Shown here: positions 41,146-53,298 of the stretch, piece after piece
Position numbering within the stretch: position 1 is the first letter of the stretch
How the letters are laid out: each line of letters begins with the position of its first letter
Assembly: GCF_009883635.2 (NCBI RefSeq)
Contig: NZ_CP026115.2
Location: forward strand, 620,001 to 684,000
DNA: 64,000 nt
Direction of reading: 5' to 3'
Source of the DNA: Pseudomonas putida
Lineage (GTDB): Bacteria; Pseudomonadota; Gammaproteobacteria; Pseudomonadales; Pseudomonadaceae
Translations under genes and position numbers: made by a program
The notes under the pieces: generated by a model
Told to the model about the DNA's origin: nothing
The model's input: the letters and a program-made list of their open reading frames with translations, nothing else
Databases searched by the model: none

Positions 41146-42311
41146 TACTTGCCCTCCGCAGCTTTGACAACTTGTTGAGCAGCGTCGGTCAGGCTGGTGG
41201 CCGCAATGATGTTCAAACCGCTTTCTGCCAGTACTTTAGCGCCCAGTTCAGCGTTGTTGCCTTCAAGGCGAACGACAACCGGAACCTTGACGCCGACTTC
41301 TTTCACTGCACCGATGATGCCTTCGGCAATCATGTCGCAGCGAACGATGCCGCCGAAGATGTTGACCAGAACGGCCGCGACATTGCTGTCGGACAGAATG
41401 ATCTTGAACGCTTCGGTAACGCGCTCTTTGGTAGCGCCGCCGCCCACGTCGAGGAAGTTGGCTGGCTTGCCGCCGTGCAGGTTGACGATGTCCATGGTAC
41501 CCATGGCCAGGCCGGCACCGTTGACCATGCAGCCGATGTTGCCTTCGAGGGCAACGTAGTTCAGTTCGAACTTGGCAGCGTGGGCTTCACGGGCGTCGTC
41601 CTGCGACGGGTCGTGGAAGGTCTTCAGCTTAGGCTGACGGTACATGGCGTTGGCGTCGATGTTGATCTTGGCATCGAGGCAGTGCAGGTCGCCGTCGGCC
41701 TTGATCACCAGCGGGTTCACTTCCAGCAGGGCCAGATCGTGATCCTTGAACAGCTTGGCCAGGCCAACGAAGATCTTGGCGAACTGTTGAACTTGCTTGC
41801 CTTCCAGACCCAGCTGGAACGCCAGTTCACGACCCTGGAACGGCTGAGCGCCAACCAGTGGGTCGATGGTAGCCTTGAGGATCTTCTCAGGCGTTTCGTG
41901 CGCGACTTTCTCGATGTCCACGCCACCTTCGGTGGAAGCCATGAACACGATACGGCGGCTCGAACGATCTACTACAGCGCCCAGGTACAGCTCTTTGGCG
42001 ATGTCAGTGCAGGATTCGACCAGAATCTTGGAGACGGGTTGACCGTTGGCATCGGTCTGGTAGGTAACCAGATTCTTGCCCAACCACTGTGCAGCGAACG
42101 CCTTGGCGTCTTCCTTGCTGCGAACCAGCTTGACGCCGCCCGCTTTACCGCGACCACCCGCGTGAACCTGGGCTTTTACTACCCACTCGTTCCCGCCGAT
42201 CTTGTCGCAGGCTTCTGCAGCTTGCTCAGGGGTATCGACAGCGAAACCCTTGGAAACTGGCAGGCCGTATTCAGCGAACAGCTGCTTACCCTGATACTCG
42301 TGAAGATTCAT
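41145..42311 (-). CDS. sucC: Succinyl-CoA synthetase beta subunit
   Basis: This 388-residue ATP-grasp subunit binds the nucleotide and succinate. It begins [12 protein letters not shown] and has '[18 protein letters not shown]', 'LEVNPLV' and '[16 protein letters not shown]'. It is coupled to sucD by a one-base overlap and is 172 bases from lpdG, a gap that holds two stem-loops. Confidence 0.98.
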
Positions 42312-42430
42312 GCTTTTTACCGTCTTCGTTAGGTACTGCGCTTCGGCGCTGCGCCATTACTGGCGCCGCACCACCTGTGACCATTGACCCCGGGTTTTCC
42401 CGTGTAGTCCGGTCCGGCGGACGTTCCGCG

Positions 42431-42474
42431 GTGAGTCATGCACGCAAGACTCACGACGGGCAGCCCGCCGTGGT
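42431..42474. repeat. Two adjacent stem-loops between lpdG and sucC
   Basis: GTGAGTCATGC-AC-GCAAGACTCAC (42431-42454, one mismatch) is followed by CACGACGGGC-AG-CCCGCCGTG (42452-42472 region, one G-T type mismatch). Neither has a T run on the minus strand, so they look like transcript processing or stability elements rather than terminators. Confidence 0.55.
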
Positions 42475-42483
42475 TTCTTATAA

Positions 42484-43944
<1,461 letters not shown>

Positions 43945-43968
43945 CTACAGGCCGCGGACCGCGCGGCA

Positions 43969-43986
43969 TGGCTTCTCGCGAAGCCA
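43969..43986. repeat. Short hairpin in the sucB-lpdG spacer
   Basis: TGGCTTC-TCGC-GAAGCCA is a perfect 7-bp stem in the 93-base gap. There is no T run. It may mark a processing site between cistrons. Confidence 0.5.
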
Positions 43987-44013
43987 AGGCCGGCACGGTA
44001 CGCAGCCAGAGGG

Positions 44014-45234
44014 TTAGATGTCCAGCAGCAGGCGAGACGGATCTTCCAGCAGGTTCTTGATGGTGACCAGGAAGGTTACCGCTTCCTTGCCATCGATCAG
44101 GCGGTGATCGTAGGACAGTGCCAGGTACATCATCGGGCGGATAACCACTTGGCCGTTGATGGCCATCGGACGCTGGATGATGTTGTGCATGCCGAGAATC
44201 GCGGCCTGCGGCGGGTTGACGATCGGGGTCGACATCATCGAACCGAAGGTACCGCCGTTGGTGATGGTGAAGGTGCCGCCGGTCATTTCTTCGATGGCCA
44301 GCTTGCCGTCACGGGCCTTCTTGCCGAAGGTGGCGATGCCGTTTTCGATTTCAGCCAGGCTCATCGATTCGGCGTTACGCAGTACCGGCACCACCAGGCC
44401 ACGGTCGCTCGACACGGCAACGCCGACGTCGGCAAAGCCGTGGTAGACGATGTCGTTGCCGTCGATCGAGGCGTTGACCGCCGGGAAGCGCTTCAGGGCT
44501 TCGGTGGCGGCCTTGACGAAGAACGACATGAAGCCCAGGCGTACGCCGTTGTGGGTCTTCTCGAACAGGTCCTTGTACTTCGAACGCAGGGCCATGACTT
44601 CGGTCATGTCGACTTCGTTGAAGGTGGTCAGCATGGCCATGTTCGACTGGGCTTCGACCAGACGCTCGGCGATCTTGGCGCGCAGGCGGGTCATCGGCAC
44701 GCGCTTCTCGGTGCGGTCGCCAGCGGCAACCACAACCGGGGCAGCAGCGGCAGCAGCAGGCTTGGCAGCCGGAGCCGGAGCCGACTTCTTGTTGGCGACG
44801 GCGGCGACGACGTCTTCCTTGGTGATGCGACCACCTTTGCCAGTGCCGGCAACGGTAGCCAGGTCGATACCGCTCTCTTCAGCCAGCTTGCGCGCGGCAG
44901 GAGCTGCGATCGGGTCGTCTTCGCCAGCGTCGGCGGCAGCAGCGGCAGCCGGAGCAGCAGCGGCCGGGGCAGCAGCTGGAGCAGCGGCGGCAGCACCACC
45001 TTCAACGATCGAACCCAGCACTTCGTCGGACAGGACGGTGTCGCCCTCGCCCTTGACGATGGCGCCCAGCACGCCGTCGGCGGTGGCCAGCACTTCCAGG
45101 ACGACCTTGTCGGTCTCGATGTCGACGATCAGCTCGTCACGCTTGACGGCATCGCCCGGCTGCTTGTGCCAGGTGGCAACGGTGCCATCGGCAACCGATT
45201 CCGGGAAGGTTGGGGCTTTGATCTCGATAGCCAT
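44014..45234 (-). CDS. sucB: 2-oxoglutarate dehydrogenase E2 (dihydrolipoyl succinyltransferase)
   Basis: This 406-residue E2 has a lipoyl domain with K43 in '[10 protein letters not shown]', an Ala/Pro-rich linker (~77-105), a peripheral subunit-binding domain ('[22 protein letters not shown]'-like, ~110-145), a second Ala-rich linker and the catalytic domain with H377 and D381 in 'SYDHRLIDG'. It transfers the succinyl group to CoA. It follows sucA by 42 bases. Confidence 0.98.
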
Positions 45235-45276
45235 TATCTGTGTTTCCTTAAATTCGGTTTCAGGTGCGCGAAGGCA

Positions 45277-48108
45277 TTAAACAGTGAAGGCGTCTTGCAG
45301 CAGTTTTTCCTGCTGCTCGGCGTGCTTCGATGCGTAACCACAGGCTGGCGCGGCAGAAGCGTCGCGGCCGGCGTATTCCAGGACCAGCGCCTTGTTGTGG
45401 CGGCCCAGGATACGGCGCATGTGGTGCTGACTGCTGTACCAGGCGCCCTGGTTCATCGGCTCTTCCTGACACCAGACCGCATGCTTGAGGTTGGTGTACT
45501 GCGCCAGGATTTCGACCAGGTCGTCCTCAGGGAACGGATACAGCTGCTCCAGACGCAGGATCGCGATGTCTTCGCGGCCTTCGGCACGGCGTTTTTCCAG
45601 CAGGTCGTAGTAGACCTTGCCGCTGCACAGGACCAGGCGTTCGACCTTGGCCGGATCGAGGCTGTCGATTTCCGGGATCACGGTCTGGAACGAGCCTTCT
45701 GCCAGGTCTTCCAGGGTCGAGATGGCCAGCTTGTGGCGCAGCAGCGACTTCGGCGTCAGGACCACCAGCGGCTTGCGCAGCGGGCGAATGACCTGGCGAC
45801 GCAGCAGGTGGTAGATCTGTGCCGGGGTGGTCGGTACGCAGACCTGGATGTTGTGCTCGGCGCACAGCTGCAGGTAACGCTCCAGACGCGCGGAGGAGTG
45901 CTCCGGGCCCTGCCCTTCATAACCGTGTGGCAGCAGCATGGTCAGACCGCACAGGCGGCCCCACTTGTGCTCGCCGCTGGTGATGAACTGGTCGATCACC
46001 ACCTGGGCACCGTTGGCGAAGTCGCCGAACTGGGCTTCCCAGATCACCAGCGCGTTCGGCGTGGTGGTCGAGTAGCCGTATTCGAAGGCCAGTACTGCTT
46101 CTTCCGACAGGAAGGAGTCGTACAGGTCGAAACGTGGCTGGCCCGGGAACAGGTTCTTCAGCGGTACGTAGGTGCTGGCGTCCTTCTGGTTGTGCAGCAC
46201 CGCGTGACGGTGCGAGAAGGTGCCACGGCCGATGTCCTGGCCAGTCATGCGGATCGGGTGACCTTCGAACTGCAGGGTGGCGTAAGCCATGGTCTCTGCA
46301 TAACCCCAGTTGATCGGCAAGCCACCGGCCTGCATCTTCTGGCGGTCTTCGTAGATCTTCGCGACCTGGCGCTGGACGACGAAGCCTTCCGGCAGTTCCA
46401 GCAGCTTGGCCGAGAGGTCCTGCAGGGTCTTGAGGTCGAAGCGGGTGTCGTGACGCGCGGTCCAGGCATGGCCCAGGTACGGACGCCAGTCGACGAACAG
46501 CTCGCGGTTCGGCTCCTTGACCAGGCTCTTCACCACGTGCAGGCCGTTGTCCAGGGCGTTGCGGTATTCGTCGATCTTGGCCTGAGCACGCTCGGCATCG
46601 ATGCGACCGGCCTGGATCAGCGCCTCAGCGTACAACTCACGAGTCGTGCGCTGCTTGGTGATCTGCTGGTACATCAAAGGCTGGGTGCCGTTCGGCTCGT
46701 CGGCCTCGTTGTGGCCGCGGCGACGGTAGCAGACCAGGTCGATGACCACGTCACGCTTGAACTGCATGCGGTAATCGATGGCCAGCTGGGTCACGAACAG
46801 CACCGCTTCCGGATCGTCACCGTTGACGTGCAGGATCGGCGCCTGAATCATCTTGGCGACGTCGGTGGCGTACTCGGTGGAGCGTGCGTCCAGCGGGTTG
46901 CTGATGGTGAAACCAACCTGGTTGTTGATCACGATGTGCACGGTACCGCCGGTCTTGAAACCGCGGGTCTGCGACATCTGGAAGGTTTCCATGACCACGC
47001 CCTGGCCGGCGAATGCAGCGTCGCCGTGGATCGAGATCGGCAGAACCTTGTCACCCACGGTGTCGTTGCGACGGTCCTGACGGGCGCGCACCGAACCTTC
47101 CACCACTGGCGAGACGATTTCCAGGTGGGACGGGTTGAACGCCATGGCCAGGTGAACTTCGCCGCCCGGGGTCATCACGTTCGAAGAGAAGCCCTGGTGA
47201 TACTTCACGTCACCGGAGCCCAGCTCGTTCATCTTCTTGCCTTCGAACTCGTCGAACAGCTCGCGCGGGTTCTTGCCGAAGGTGTTGACCAGCACGTTCA
47301 GACGGCCACGGTGGGCCATGCCGATCACGACTTCCTTGGTGCCGTAGGAGCCGGAGCGCTGGATCATTTCGTCCAGCATCGGGATCAGGCTTTCGCCGCC
47401 CTCGAGACCGAAACGCTTGGTGCCCGGGTACTTGGTGCCCAGGTACTTCTCGAGGCCTTCACCGGCGGTCACGCGCTCGAGCAGGTGCGTCTGCACGTCG
47501 ACCGAGAATTCCGGACGGCCGCGCACGCTTTCCAGGCGCTGCTGGAACCAGCTGCGCTGCTCGGAATCGACGATGTGGGTGAACTCGGCGCCAATGGTGC
47601 GACAATATGTCTTCTGGAGTGCCTCGAAGATCTCGCGTAGGCTCCCCTCCTCTTTGCCGATGAACAGGTCGCCGGCACGGAAGGTCGTATCAAGATCGGC
47701 ATTGGTCAAGCCGTAGTGATTGATCGACAGGTCTACAGGCGCAGGTCGCTGCCACAACCCCAACGGGTCGAGCTTGGCAGCCTGATGGCCGCGCATACGA
47801 TAGGCCTGGATCAGTCGCAGAACTTCAACCTGCTTCTTCTCGTGTTCTGTGCTCACGCTCCCGGCGGAAACCGGTTGGGCGCGGCGCTGGTTCTTTGCCA
47901 GCAGTACGAAATGGTCGCGGATCGTCGAGTGCGATACATCGGTAGCGGTGCTGCCGTCGGCTGGCAACTTCTGGAAGTAAGTGCGCCACTCTTCTGGCAC
48001 AGCGTTAGGGTCGTGCAGGTAGAGCTCGTAGAGCTCTTCCACATATGCAGCGTTACCACCTGAAAGGTGGGCGCTATCCCACATGCGCTGCATCACGCTT
48101 TCTTGCAT
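45277..48108 (-). CDS. sucA: 2-oxoglutarate dehydrogenase E1
   Basis: This 943-residue thiamine diphosphate enzyme decarboxylates 2-oxoglutarate. It has the N-terminal 'SGGNAAYVEELYELY' that docks to the complex, 'FGLEGGESLIPMLD', 'GMAHRGRLNVL', the ThDP region 'GDAAFAGQGVVMET' and 'QFGDFANGAQVVIDQF'. It precedes sucB and follows sdhB by 246 bases, with the gap holding hairpins but no clear terminator. Confidence 0.98.
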   Translation of the reverse strand: MQESVMQRMWDSAHLSGGNAAYVEELYELYLHDPNAVPEEWRTYFQKLPADGSTATDVSHSTIRDHFVLLAKNQRRAQPVSAGSVSTEHEKKQVEVLRLIQAYRMRGHQAAKLDPLGLWQRPAPVDLSINHYGLTNADLDTTFRAGDLFIGKEEGSLREIFEALQKTYCRTIGAEFTHIVDSEQRSWFQQRLESVRGRPEFSVDVQTHLLERVTAGEGLEKYLGTKYPGTKRFGLEGGESLIPMLDEMIQRSGSYGTKEVVIGMAHRGRLNVLVNTFGKNPRELFDEFEGKKMNELGSGDVKYHQGFSSNVMTPGGEVHLAMAFNPSHLEIVSPVVEGSVRARQDRRNDTVGDKVLPISIHGDAAFAGQGVVMETFQMSQTRGFKTGGTVHIVINNQVGFTISNPLDARSTEYATDVAKMIQAPILHVNGDDPEAVLFVTQLAIDYRMQFKRDVVIDLVCYRRRGHNEADEPNGTQPLMYQQITKQRTTRELYAEALIQAGRIDAERAQAKIDEYRNALDNGLHVVKSLVKEPNRELFVDWRPYLGHAWTARHDTRFDLKTLQDLSAKLLELPEGFVVQRQVAKIYEDRQKMQAGGLPINWGYAETMAYATLQFEGHPIRMTGQDIGRGTFSHRHAVLHNQKDASTYVPLKNLFPGQPRFDLYDSFLSEEAVLAFEYGYSTTTPNALVIWEAQFGDFANGAQVVIDQFITSGEHKWGRLCGLTMLLPHGYEGQGPEHSSARLERYLQLCAEHNIQVCVPTTPAQIYHLLRRQVIRPLRKPLVVLTPKSLLRHKLAISTLEDLAEGSFQTVIPEIDSLDPAKVERLVLCSGKVYYDLLEKRRAEGREDIAILRLEQLYPFPEDDLVEILAQYTNLKHAVWCQEEPMNQGAWYSSQHHMRRILGRHNKALVLEYAGRDASAAPACGYASKHAEQQEKLLQDAFTV

Positions 48109-48354
48109 GCTTGGTCACCCTCGGTTAGGGGACTGATCGGCGAGAGCCACAGCAAACCTGGAAAAGTCCGAATAAAGCGACTGAGCCACGCCACTTGGAT
48201 CCTGCTGATTTTCCGGGTACCAGCCCGGAAAGCCCCTGCTGGTCTCATATCTTCATAGGTATCGAGCGCGGGCTTTGTGGGCCCTTGCTCAGGTTTTACC
48301 TCAGTGCGGGCTCACCACCCGCACCTCGGCTTACTGCAGTTACAACGCTTTGTA
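48109..48354. other. sdhB-sucA spacer with hairpins (246 bases)
   Basis: TTTCCGGG-TACCAG-CCCGGAAA (about 48210-48231) and TGCGGG-CTCAC-CACCCGCA (about 48304-48321) are stem-loops. Neither carries a clean U tract on the minus strand. They could reduce read-through from sdh into suc or protect transcript ends. No coding sequence is seen. Confidence 0.5.
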
Positions 48355-49059
48355 TCAGGTGCCGCTTTGCAGCAGCATGTTACGTACGTGACCGATTGCC
48401 TTGGTAGGGTTCAGACCCTTCGGGCAAACGTTGACGCAGTTCATGATCCCGCGGCAGCGGAATACGCTGAACGGGTCATCCAGGGACGCCAGGCGCTCCT
48501 GGGTCTTGGTGTCACGGCTGTCGGCCAGGAAGCGATAGGCCTGCAGCAGGGCGGCTGGGCCCAGGAACTTGTCCGGGTTCCACCAGAACGACGGGCAGGA
48601 GGTCGAGCAGCAAGCGCACAGGATGCACTCGTACAGACCGTCCAGCTTGTCGCGATCTTCCGGCGACTGCAGACGCTCGATGGCCGGAGCCGGGGTGTCG
48701 TTCTGCAGGAACGGCTTCACCTTCTCGTACTGCTTGTAGAAGATGCTCATGTCGACCACCAGGTCACGAATGACCGGCAGGCCTGGCAGCGGACGCAGAA
48801 CCAGCTTGTTGCCCTTGACCACGCCCGACAGCGGGGTGATGCAGGCCAGGCCGTTCTTGCCGTTCATGTTCATGCCATCGGAACCGCAAACGCCTTCACG
48901 GCAGGAGCGACGGTACGAAAAGCCCTCGTCCTTCTCCTTGATCAGCGCCAGCACGTCCAGCACCATCAGGTCCTTGCCGCCGGTATCGACGTCGAACGAC
49001 TCCATTTTGGGCGCCGAGTCGGTGTCCGGGTTGTAACGATAAACTTCGACTTTCAACAT
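48355..49059 (-). CDS. sdhB: Succinate dehydrogenase iron-sulfur subunit
   Basis: This 234-residue subunit carries three clusters: 'CREGVCGSDG...C' for [2Fe-2S], 'CILCACCSTSCP' for [4Fe-4S] and 'CRGIMNCVNVCPKG' for [3Fe-4S]. It passes electrons from SdhA to quinone. The ATG at 49059 has AAGGGTGG before it and gives the usual length; a GTG three codons upstream is less likely. It follows sdhA by 11 bases. Confidence 0.98.
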   Translation of the reverse strand: MLKVEVYRYNPDTDSAPKMESFDVDTGGKDLMVLDVLALIKEKDEGFSYRRSCREGVCGSDGMNMNGKNGLACITPLSGVVKGNKLVLRPLPGLPVIRDLVVDMSIFYKQYEKVKPFLQNDTPAPAIERLQSPEDRDKLDGLYECILCACCSTSCPSFWWNPDKFLGPAALLQAYRFLADSRDTKTQERLASLDDPFSVFRCRGIMNCVNVCPKGLNPTKAIGHVRNMLLQSGT

Positions 49060-49070
49060 AGCAGCCACCC

Positions 49071-50843
49071 TTAGTAAGTCCGGACTTTTGGTTCGAAGGC
49101 TGGAACAGTCTTCGGCGCAAAGTTGACGCCACGCTTGGCGACGCGCTTCTCACCCGGGTAGTACAGGGTGTGGCACAGCCAGTTTTCGTCGTCACGGTCT
49201 TCGAAGTCTTCACGGGCGTGAGCGCCGCGGGACTCTTTACGGGCTTCGGCCGCAATGGCGGTAGCTTCGGCAACTTCCAGCAGGTTCTGCAGCTCCAGCG
49301 CTTCGATACGCGCGGTGTTGAAGGCCTGGGACTTGTCGTTGATCTTGACGTTGGCGATGCGCTCGCGCAGGCCGGCCAGCTGCTCGATACCCTTCTGCAT
49401 GTATTCGCCAGTACGGAATACACCGAAGTAGTTCTGCATGCAGCTCTGCAGCTCGCGCTTCAGGCTGGCAACGTCTTCACCGGAAGTGCGCTCGTTGAGC
49501 TTGCTCAGGCGGCTCAGGGCAACATCGATGTCGGTATCGCTGGCGTCGAGATGCTCGATGCCGTCGCTCAGCGCCTTCTCCAGGTGCAGGCCGGCAGCAC
49601 GGCCGAACACCACCAGGTCGAGCAGCGAGTTGCCGCCCAGGCGGTTGGCGCCGTGTACCGATACGCACGCCACTTCACCTACGGCGAACAGGCCAGGAAT
49701 GATGTGATCCTTGCCTTCTTCGTCCATGGTGATGGCCTGGCCATGGATGTTGGTGGCAACGCCACCCATCATGTAGTGGCAGGTCGGAACGACCGGCACC
49801 GGTGCGACGACCGGGTCGACGTGAGCGAAGGTCTTGGACAGTTCGCAGATACCTGGCAGGCGGCTGTGCAGCACTTCCTCGCCCAGGTGGTCCAGCTTCA
49901 GCAGTACGTGGTCCTTGTTCGGGCCCACGCCGTTGCCGGCGATGATTTCCTTGACCATGGAACGGGCAACCACGTCGCGGCCGGCCAGGTCTTTCGCGTT
50001 CGGCGCGTAACGCTCCATGAAGCGCTCGCCGTGGGCGTTGATCAGGTAGCCACCCTCACCGCGGCAACCTTCGGTGACCAGTACACCGGCGCCGGCGATG
50101 CCGGTCGGGTGGAACTGCCACATCTCGATGTCCTGCACCGGTACGCCTGCACGCAGGGCCATGCCGATACCGTCACCGGTGTTGATCAGGGCGTTGGTGG
50201 TGGAAGCGTAGATACGGCCCGCACCGCCAGTGGCCAGAACGGTGGCCTTGGACTTGATGTACATGGTTTCGCCGGTTTCGATGCAGATCGCGATCACACC
50301 GACGAAGGCGCCTTCCTGGTTCTTCACCAGGTCAACGGCGTAGTACTCGTTGAGAAAGGTGGTACCGGCTTTCAGGTTGCCCTGGTACAGGGTGTGCAGC
50401 AGCGCGTGACCGGTACGGTCGGAAGCGGCACAGGTACGGGCGGCCTGGCCACCTTTACCGAAGTCCTTGGACTGGCCACCGAACGGGCGCTGGTAGATAC
50501 GGCCGGTTTCGGTACGCGAGAACGGCAGACCCATGTGGTCCAGTTCGAAGACCGCAGCCGGGCCTTCCTGACACATGTATTCGATAGCGTCCTGGTCACC
50601 GATGTAGTCGGAACCCTTGACGGTATCGTACATGTGCCAGCGCCAGTCGTCGTTCGGGTCGGCCGAAGCGATGGCGCAGGTGATGCCGCCCTGGGCGGAT
50701 ACAGTGTGCGAGCGGGTCGGGAAGACCTTGGTGACTACGGCAGTCTTGTGACCGCCCTGGGCCAGCTGCAGCGCTGCGCGCATGCCGGCGCCGCCGCCAC
50801 CGATGATGATGGCGTCGAAGGAAATGGTTGGAATGCTAGCCAT
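49071..50843 (-). CDS. sdhA: Succinate dehydrogenase flavoprotein subunit
   Basis: This 590-residue flavoprotein oxidises succinate to fumarate. FAD is held by '[13 protein letters not shown]' and attached through H46 in '[11 protein letters not shown]'. Active-site parts 'CHYMMGGV' and '[19 protein letters not shown]' are present. It follows sdhD by 3 bases and precedes sdhB. Confidence 0.98.
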   Translation of the reverse strand: MASIPTISFDAIIIGGGGAGMRAALQLAQGGHKTAVVTKVFPTRSHTVSAQGGITCAIASADPNDDWRWHMYDTVKGSDYIGDQDAIEYMCQEGPAAVFELDHMGLPFSRTETGRIYQRPFGGQSKDFGKGGQAARTCAASDRTGHALLHTLYQGNLKAGTTFLNEYYAVDLVKNQEGAFVGVIAICIETGETMYIKSKATVLATGGAGRIYASTTNALINTGDGIGMALRAGVPVQDIEMWQFHPTGIAGAGVLVTEGCRGEGGYLINAHGERFMERYAPNAKDLAGRDVVARSMVKEIIAGNGVGPNKDHVLLKLDHLGEEVLHSRLPGICELSKTFAHVDPVVAPVPVVPTCHYMMGGVATNIHGQAITMDEEGKDHIIPGLFAVGEVACVSVHGANRLGGNSLLDLVVFGRAAGLHLEKALSDGIEHLDASDTDIDVALSRLSKLNERTSGEDVASLKRELQSCMQNYFGVFRTGEYMQKGIEQLAGLRERIANVKINDKSQAFNTARIEALELQNLLEVAEATAIAAEARKESRGAHAREDFEDRDDENWLCHTLYYPGEKRVAKRGVNFAPKTVPAFEPKVRTY

Positions 50844-50846
50844 GGA

Positions 50847-51215
50847 TCAGATACCCCAGAGAATCTGCACACCCCAGACGAAGTAAGCGAACATCGCAAC
50901 GCCGCATACCGCCTGGAACAGGAAACGAATCGCAGTCGCCGACTTGCCGAACGACATTGGCGTCAGGTAGTCGGTGGCGATGGTCCACATGCCGACCCAG
51001 GCGTGAGCGCCCAGGGCAACGAGGGCCAGCAGACTGAAGATCCGCATCGCGTTGTTGGAGAACAGACCATGCCACTGGGTGTAGTCGATGCCTGGGTGGC
51101 AGACCACGTAGCCGATCAGGAAGATGAAGTAAGCCGCGAGAACGACCGCCGATACGCGCTGCGCCATCCAGTCATAGAGGCCCGAACGCGACAGGTTCGT
51201 GACATTGGTTACCAT
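50847..51215 (-). CDS. sdhD: Succinate dehydrogenase membrane anchor SdhD
   Basis: This 122-residue subunit has three membrane helices and 'LYDWMAQRVSAVVLAAY' and 'HAWVGMWTIATDYL', the parts near the quinone site and haem. ATG 51215 is used instead of a TTG two codons earlier. It overlaps the end of sdhC by seven bases. Confidence 0.95.
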   Translation of the reverse strand: MVTNVTNLSRSGLYDWMAQRVSAVVLAAYFIFLIGYVVCHPGIDYTQWHGLFSNNAMRIFSLLALVALGAHAWVGMWTIATDYLTPMSFGKSATAIRFLFQAVCGVAMFAYFVWGVQILWGI

Positions 51216-51595
51216 ACCCAAACTCCCACCAGAACGATCAGCACCACGGAGATGACGATCACGATTTTCGAGCCCAGCTTGCCGCCTTCCAGCGTCTCAC
51301 CGATGCCCATGTCCATGATCAGGTGGCGTACACCTGCCACGAGGTGATAAAGCAGGGCGGACAGCAGGCCCCAGGTCACGAACTTGGCCAGCGGGCTGGT
51401 CAGACACGCCTTCACCTCACCGAAGCCTTCCTCGGAACCCAGCGACTTGCCCAGTGCATAAAGCATGATGGCAAGGCCGAGGAACAGGATGACGCCGGAG
51501 ATACGGTGCAGAATGGACGTGTACGCAGTGACAGGAAGCTTGATGGTCCTTAGGTCTAGGTTTACAGGTCGTTGGCTTTTCACGGCTTTTTTCAC
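51209..51595 (-). CDS. sdhC: Succinate dehydrogenase cytochrome b556 subunit SdhC
   Basis: This 128-residue subunit has three membrane helices, the quinone-site 'SILHRISGVILF' and the haem-ligand region 'LYHLVAGVRHLIMDMG'. Its start is GTG at 51595; a second GTG four codons later is possible. It is the first gene of sdhCDAB, behind a promoter at 51719-51747. Confidence 0.95.
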   Translation of the reverse strand: MKKAVKSQRPVNLDLRTIKLPVTAYTSILHRISGVILFLGLAIMLYALGKSLGSEEGFGEVKACLTSPLAKFVTWGLLSALLYHLVAGVRHLIMDMGIGETLEGGKLGSKIVIVISVVLIVLVGVWVW

Positions 51596-51718
51596 ACTGA
51601 AGAGCCCCTAGCGAATCAGGGCAAAGTTGTTGGTAAGTGTACTGGTCAGGTACCCACCACCCAGGGAACGGCGACCCCCAGCAGTTCGGGCTTGCAAGCC
51701 CCTGGGAGTCGGGTGCCG

Positions 51719-51747
51719 AGTATAGACAGTTAGGCTGCTTATGACAA
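51719..51747 (-). promoter_or_regulatory. Sigma70-type promoter of sdhC
   Basis: On the minus strand TTGTCA (51742-51747) and TATACT (51719-51724) are 17 bases apart, about 120 bases before the sdhC start. Confidence 0.65.
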
Positions 51748-51861
51748 CGTGACGGGGTAGCCCAAATAGCGGATTGCCTTTAGCGAGCAAAAGGCGTAAA
51801 TGGGCGAGAAATTCTAGAAAAATCAGGCCTCAGAGGCGCTTTCAAGCAGCCTTTAGGCAAA

Positions 51862-51889
51862 TTGACATTCGAATTTACTTCTCTATAGT
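51862..51889 (+). promoter_or_regulatory. Sigma70-type promoter of gltA
   Basis: TTGACA (51862-51867) and TATAGT (51884-51889) are 16 bases apart, leaving a leader of about 50 bases that ends in AGGAGG before the gltA ATG. Confidence 0.75.
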
Positions 51890-51946
51890 GGTGCGGGCCC
51901 TGCGTGGGGGGCTGTCTGATGATTTCAAGCATTAATAGGAGGCCAC

Positions 51947-53236
51947 ATGGCTGACAAAAAAGCGCAGTTGGTCATCGAGGGCGCTGCCCCCGTCGAGCTG
52001 CCCATTTTAACCGGCACCGTTGGTCCTGATGTAATCGACGTCCGCGGGTTGGGGGCCACTGGTCACTTCACCTTCGACCCTGGTTTCATGGCGACCGCCT
52101 CGTGCGAGTCGAAGATCACCTACATCGACGGCGACAAGGGCGTGCTGCTGCACCGCGGCTACCCGATCGAACAACTCGCCGAGAAATCGGACTACCTGGA
52201 AACCTGCTACCTGCTGCTCAACGGCGAACTGCCGAATGCCGAGCAGAAGGCCCAGTTCGTCAGCACCGTCAAGAACCACACCATGGTTCACGAGCAGCTG
52301 AAGTCCTTCTTCAACGGTTTCCGCCGCGACGCTCACCCGATGGCGGTGATGTGCGGCGTGGTCGGCGCCCTGTCGGCGTTCTACCACGACTCCCTGGACA
52401 TCAATAACCCGCAACACCGCGAAATCTCCGCGGTGCGCCTGGTCGCCAAGATGCCGACCCTGGCCGCGATGGTTTACAAGTACTCCATGGGCCAGCCGAT
52501 GATGTACCCGCGCAACGACCTGTCGTACGCGGAAAACTTCCTGCACATGATGTTCAACACCCCGTGCGAGATCAAACCGATCAGCCCGGTGCTGGCCAAG
52601 GCAATGGACCGGATCTTCATCCTCCACGCCGACCACGAGCAGAACGCTTCCACCTCCACCGTGCGCCTGGCGGGCTCCTCGGGTGCCAACCCGTTCGCCT
52701 GTATCGCTGCCGGTATCGCCGCACTGTGGGGCCCGGCCCACGGCGGTGCGAACGAAGCAGTCCTGACCATGCTCGATGAAATTGGCGATGTCTCGAACAT
52801 CGACAAGTACATCGCCAAGGCCAAGGACAAGAACGATCCGTTCAAACTCATGGGCTTCGGTCACCGCGTTTACAAGAACCGCGACCCGCGCGCCACCGTG
52901 ATGAAGAAGACCTGCGACGAAGTCCTGGGCGAGCTGGGCATCAAGAACGATCCACAGCTGGAATTGGCCATGCGCCTGGAAGAGATCGCCCTGACCGATC
53001 CGTACTTCATCGAGCGCTCGCTGTACCCGAACGTCGACTTCTACTCGGGCATCATCCTGAAGGCGATCGGCATTCCGACCAGCATGTTCACCGTGATCTT
53101 CGCCCTGGCACGTACTGTCGGCTGGATCTCGCACTGGAAAGAAATGCTCTCCAGCCCGTACAAGATCGGCCGCCCTCGCCAGCTGTACACCGGCGAACTG
53201 CAGCGCGACATCGTCGAGCTGAAGGACCGCAAGTAA
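51947..53236 (+). CDS. gltA: Citrate synthase
   Basis: This 429-residue enzyme condenses acetyl-CoA and oxaloacetate. It is the hexameric, NADH-sensitive type by length and N-terminal beta domain. Active-site strings '[12 protein letters not shown]' and '[14 protein letters not shown]' are present. AGGAGG lies 6 bases before the ATG. It is divergent from the sdh-suc operon and ends at a strong terminator. Confidence 0.98.
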   Translation: MADKKAQLVIEGAAPVELPILTGTVGPDVIDVRGLGATGHFTFDPGFMATASCESKITYIDGDKGVLLHRGYPIEQLAEKSDYLETCYLLLNGELPNAEQKAQFVSTVKNHTMVHEQLKSFFNGFRRDAHPMAVMCGVVGALSAFYHDSLDINNPQHREISAVRLVAKMPTLAAMVYKYSMGQPMMYPRNDLSYAENFLHMMFNTPCEIKPISPVLAKAMDRIFILHADHEQNASTSTVRLAGSSGANPFACIAAGIAALWGPAHGGANEAVLTMLDEIGDVSNIDKYIAKAKDKNDPFKLMGFGHRVYKNRDPRATVMKKTCDEVLGELGIKNDPQLELAMRLEEIALTDPYFIERSLYPNVDFYSGIILKAIGIPTSMFTVIFALARTVGWISHWKEMLSSPYKIGRPRQLYTGELQRDIVELKDRK

Positions 53237-53253
53237 GCCTTACCCGCCGAACG

Positions 53254-53284
53254 CAAAAAGGCTGCCCTCGGGCAGCCTTTTTTA
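53254..53284. terminator. Bidirectional terminator after gltA
   Basis: AAAAAGGCTGCCC-TC-GGGCAGCCTTTTTT serves gltA and the convergent START-domain gene. Confidence 0.92.
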
Positions 53285-53298
53285 TTGCCGAGCAGAAC

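Larger units (their letters stand above)
51596..51946. other. Divergent sdhC-gltA control region (351 bases)
   Basis: This spacer holds the promoters of the leftward sdh-suc operon and of gltA. Apart from these two promoters, I see no coding frame and no recognised operator. Confidence 0.75.

Noticed and set aside
49170..51347. A 725-codon open frame antisense to sdhA and sdhD
   Set aside because: It is a shadow of the conserved succinate dehydrogenase genes.
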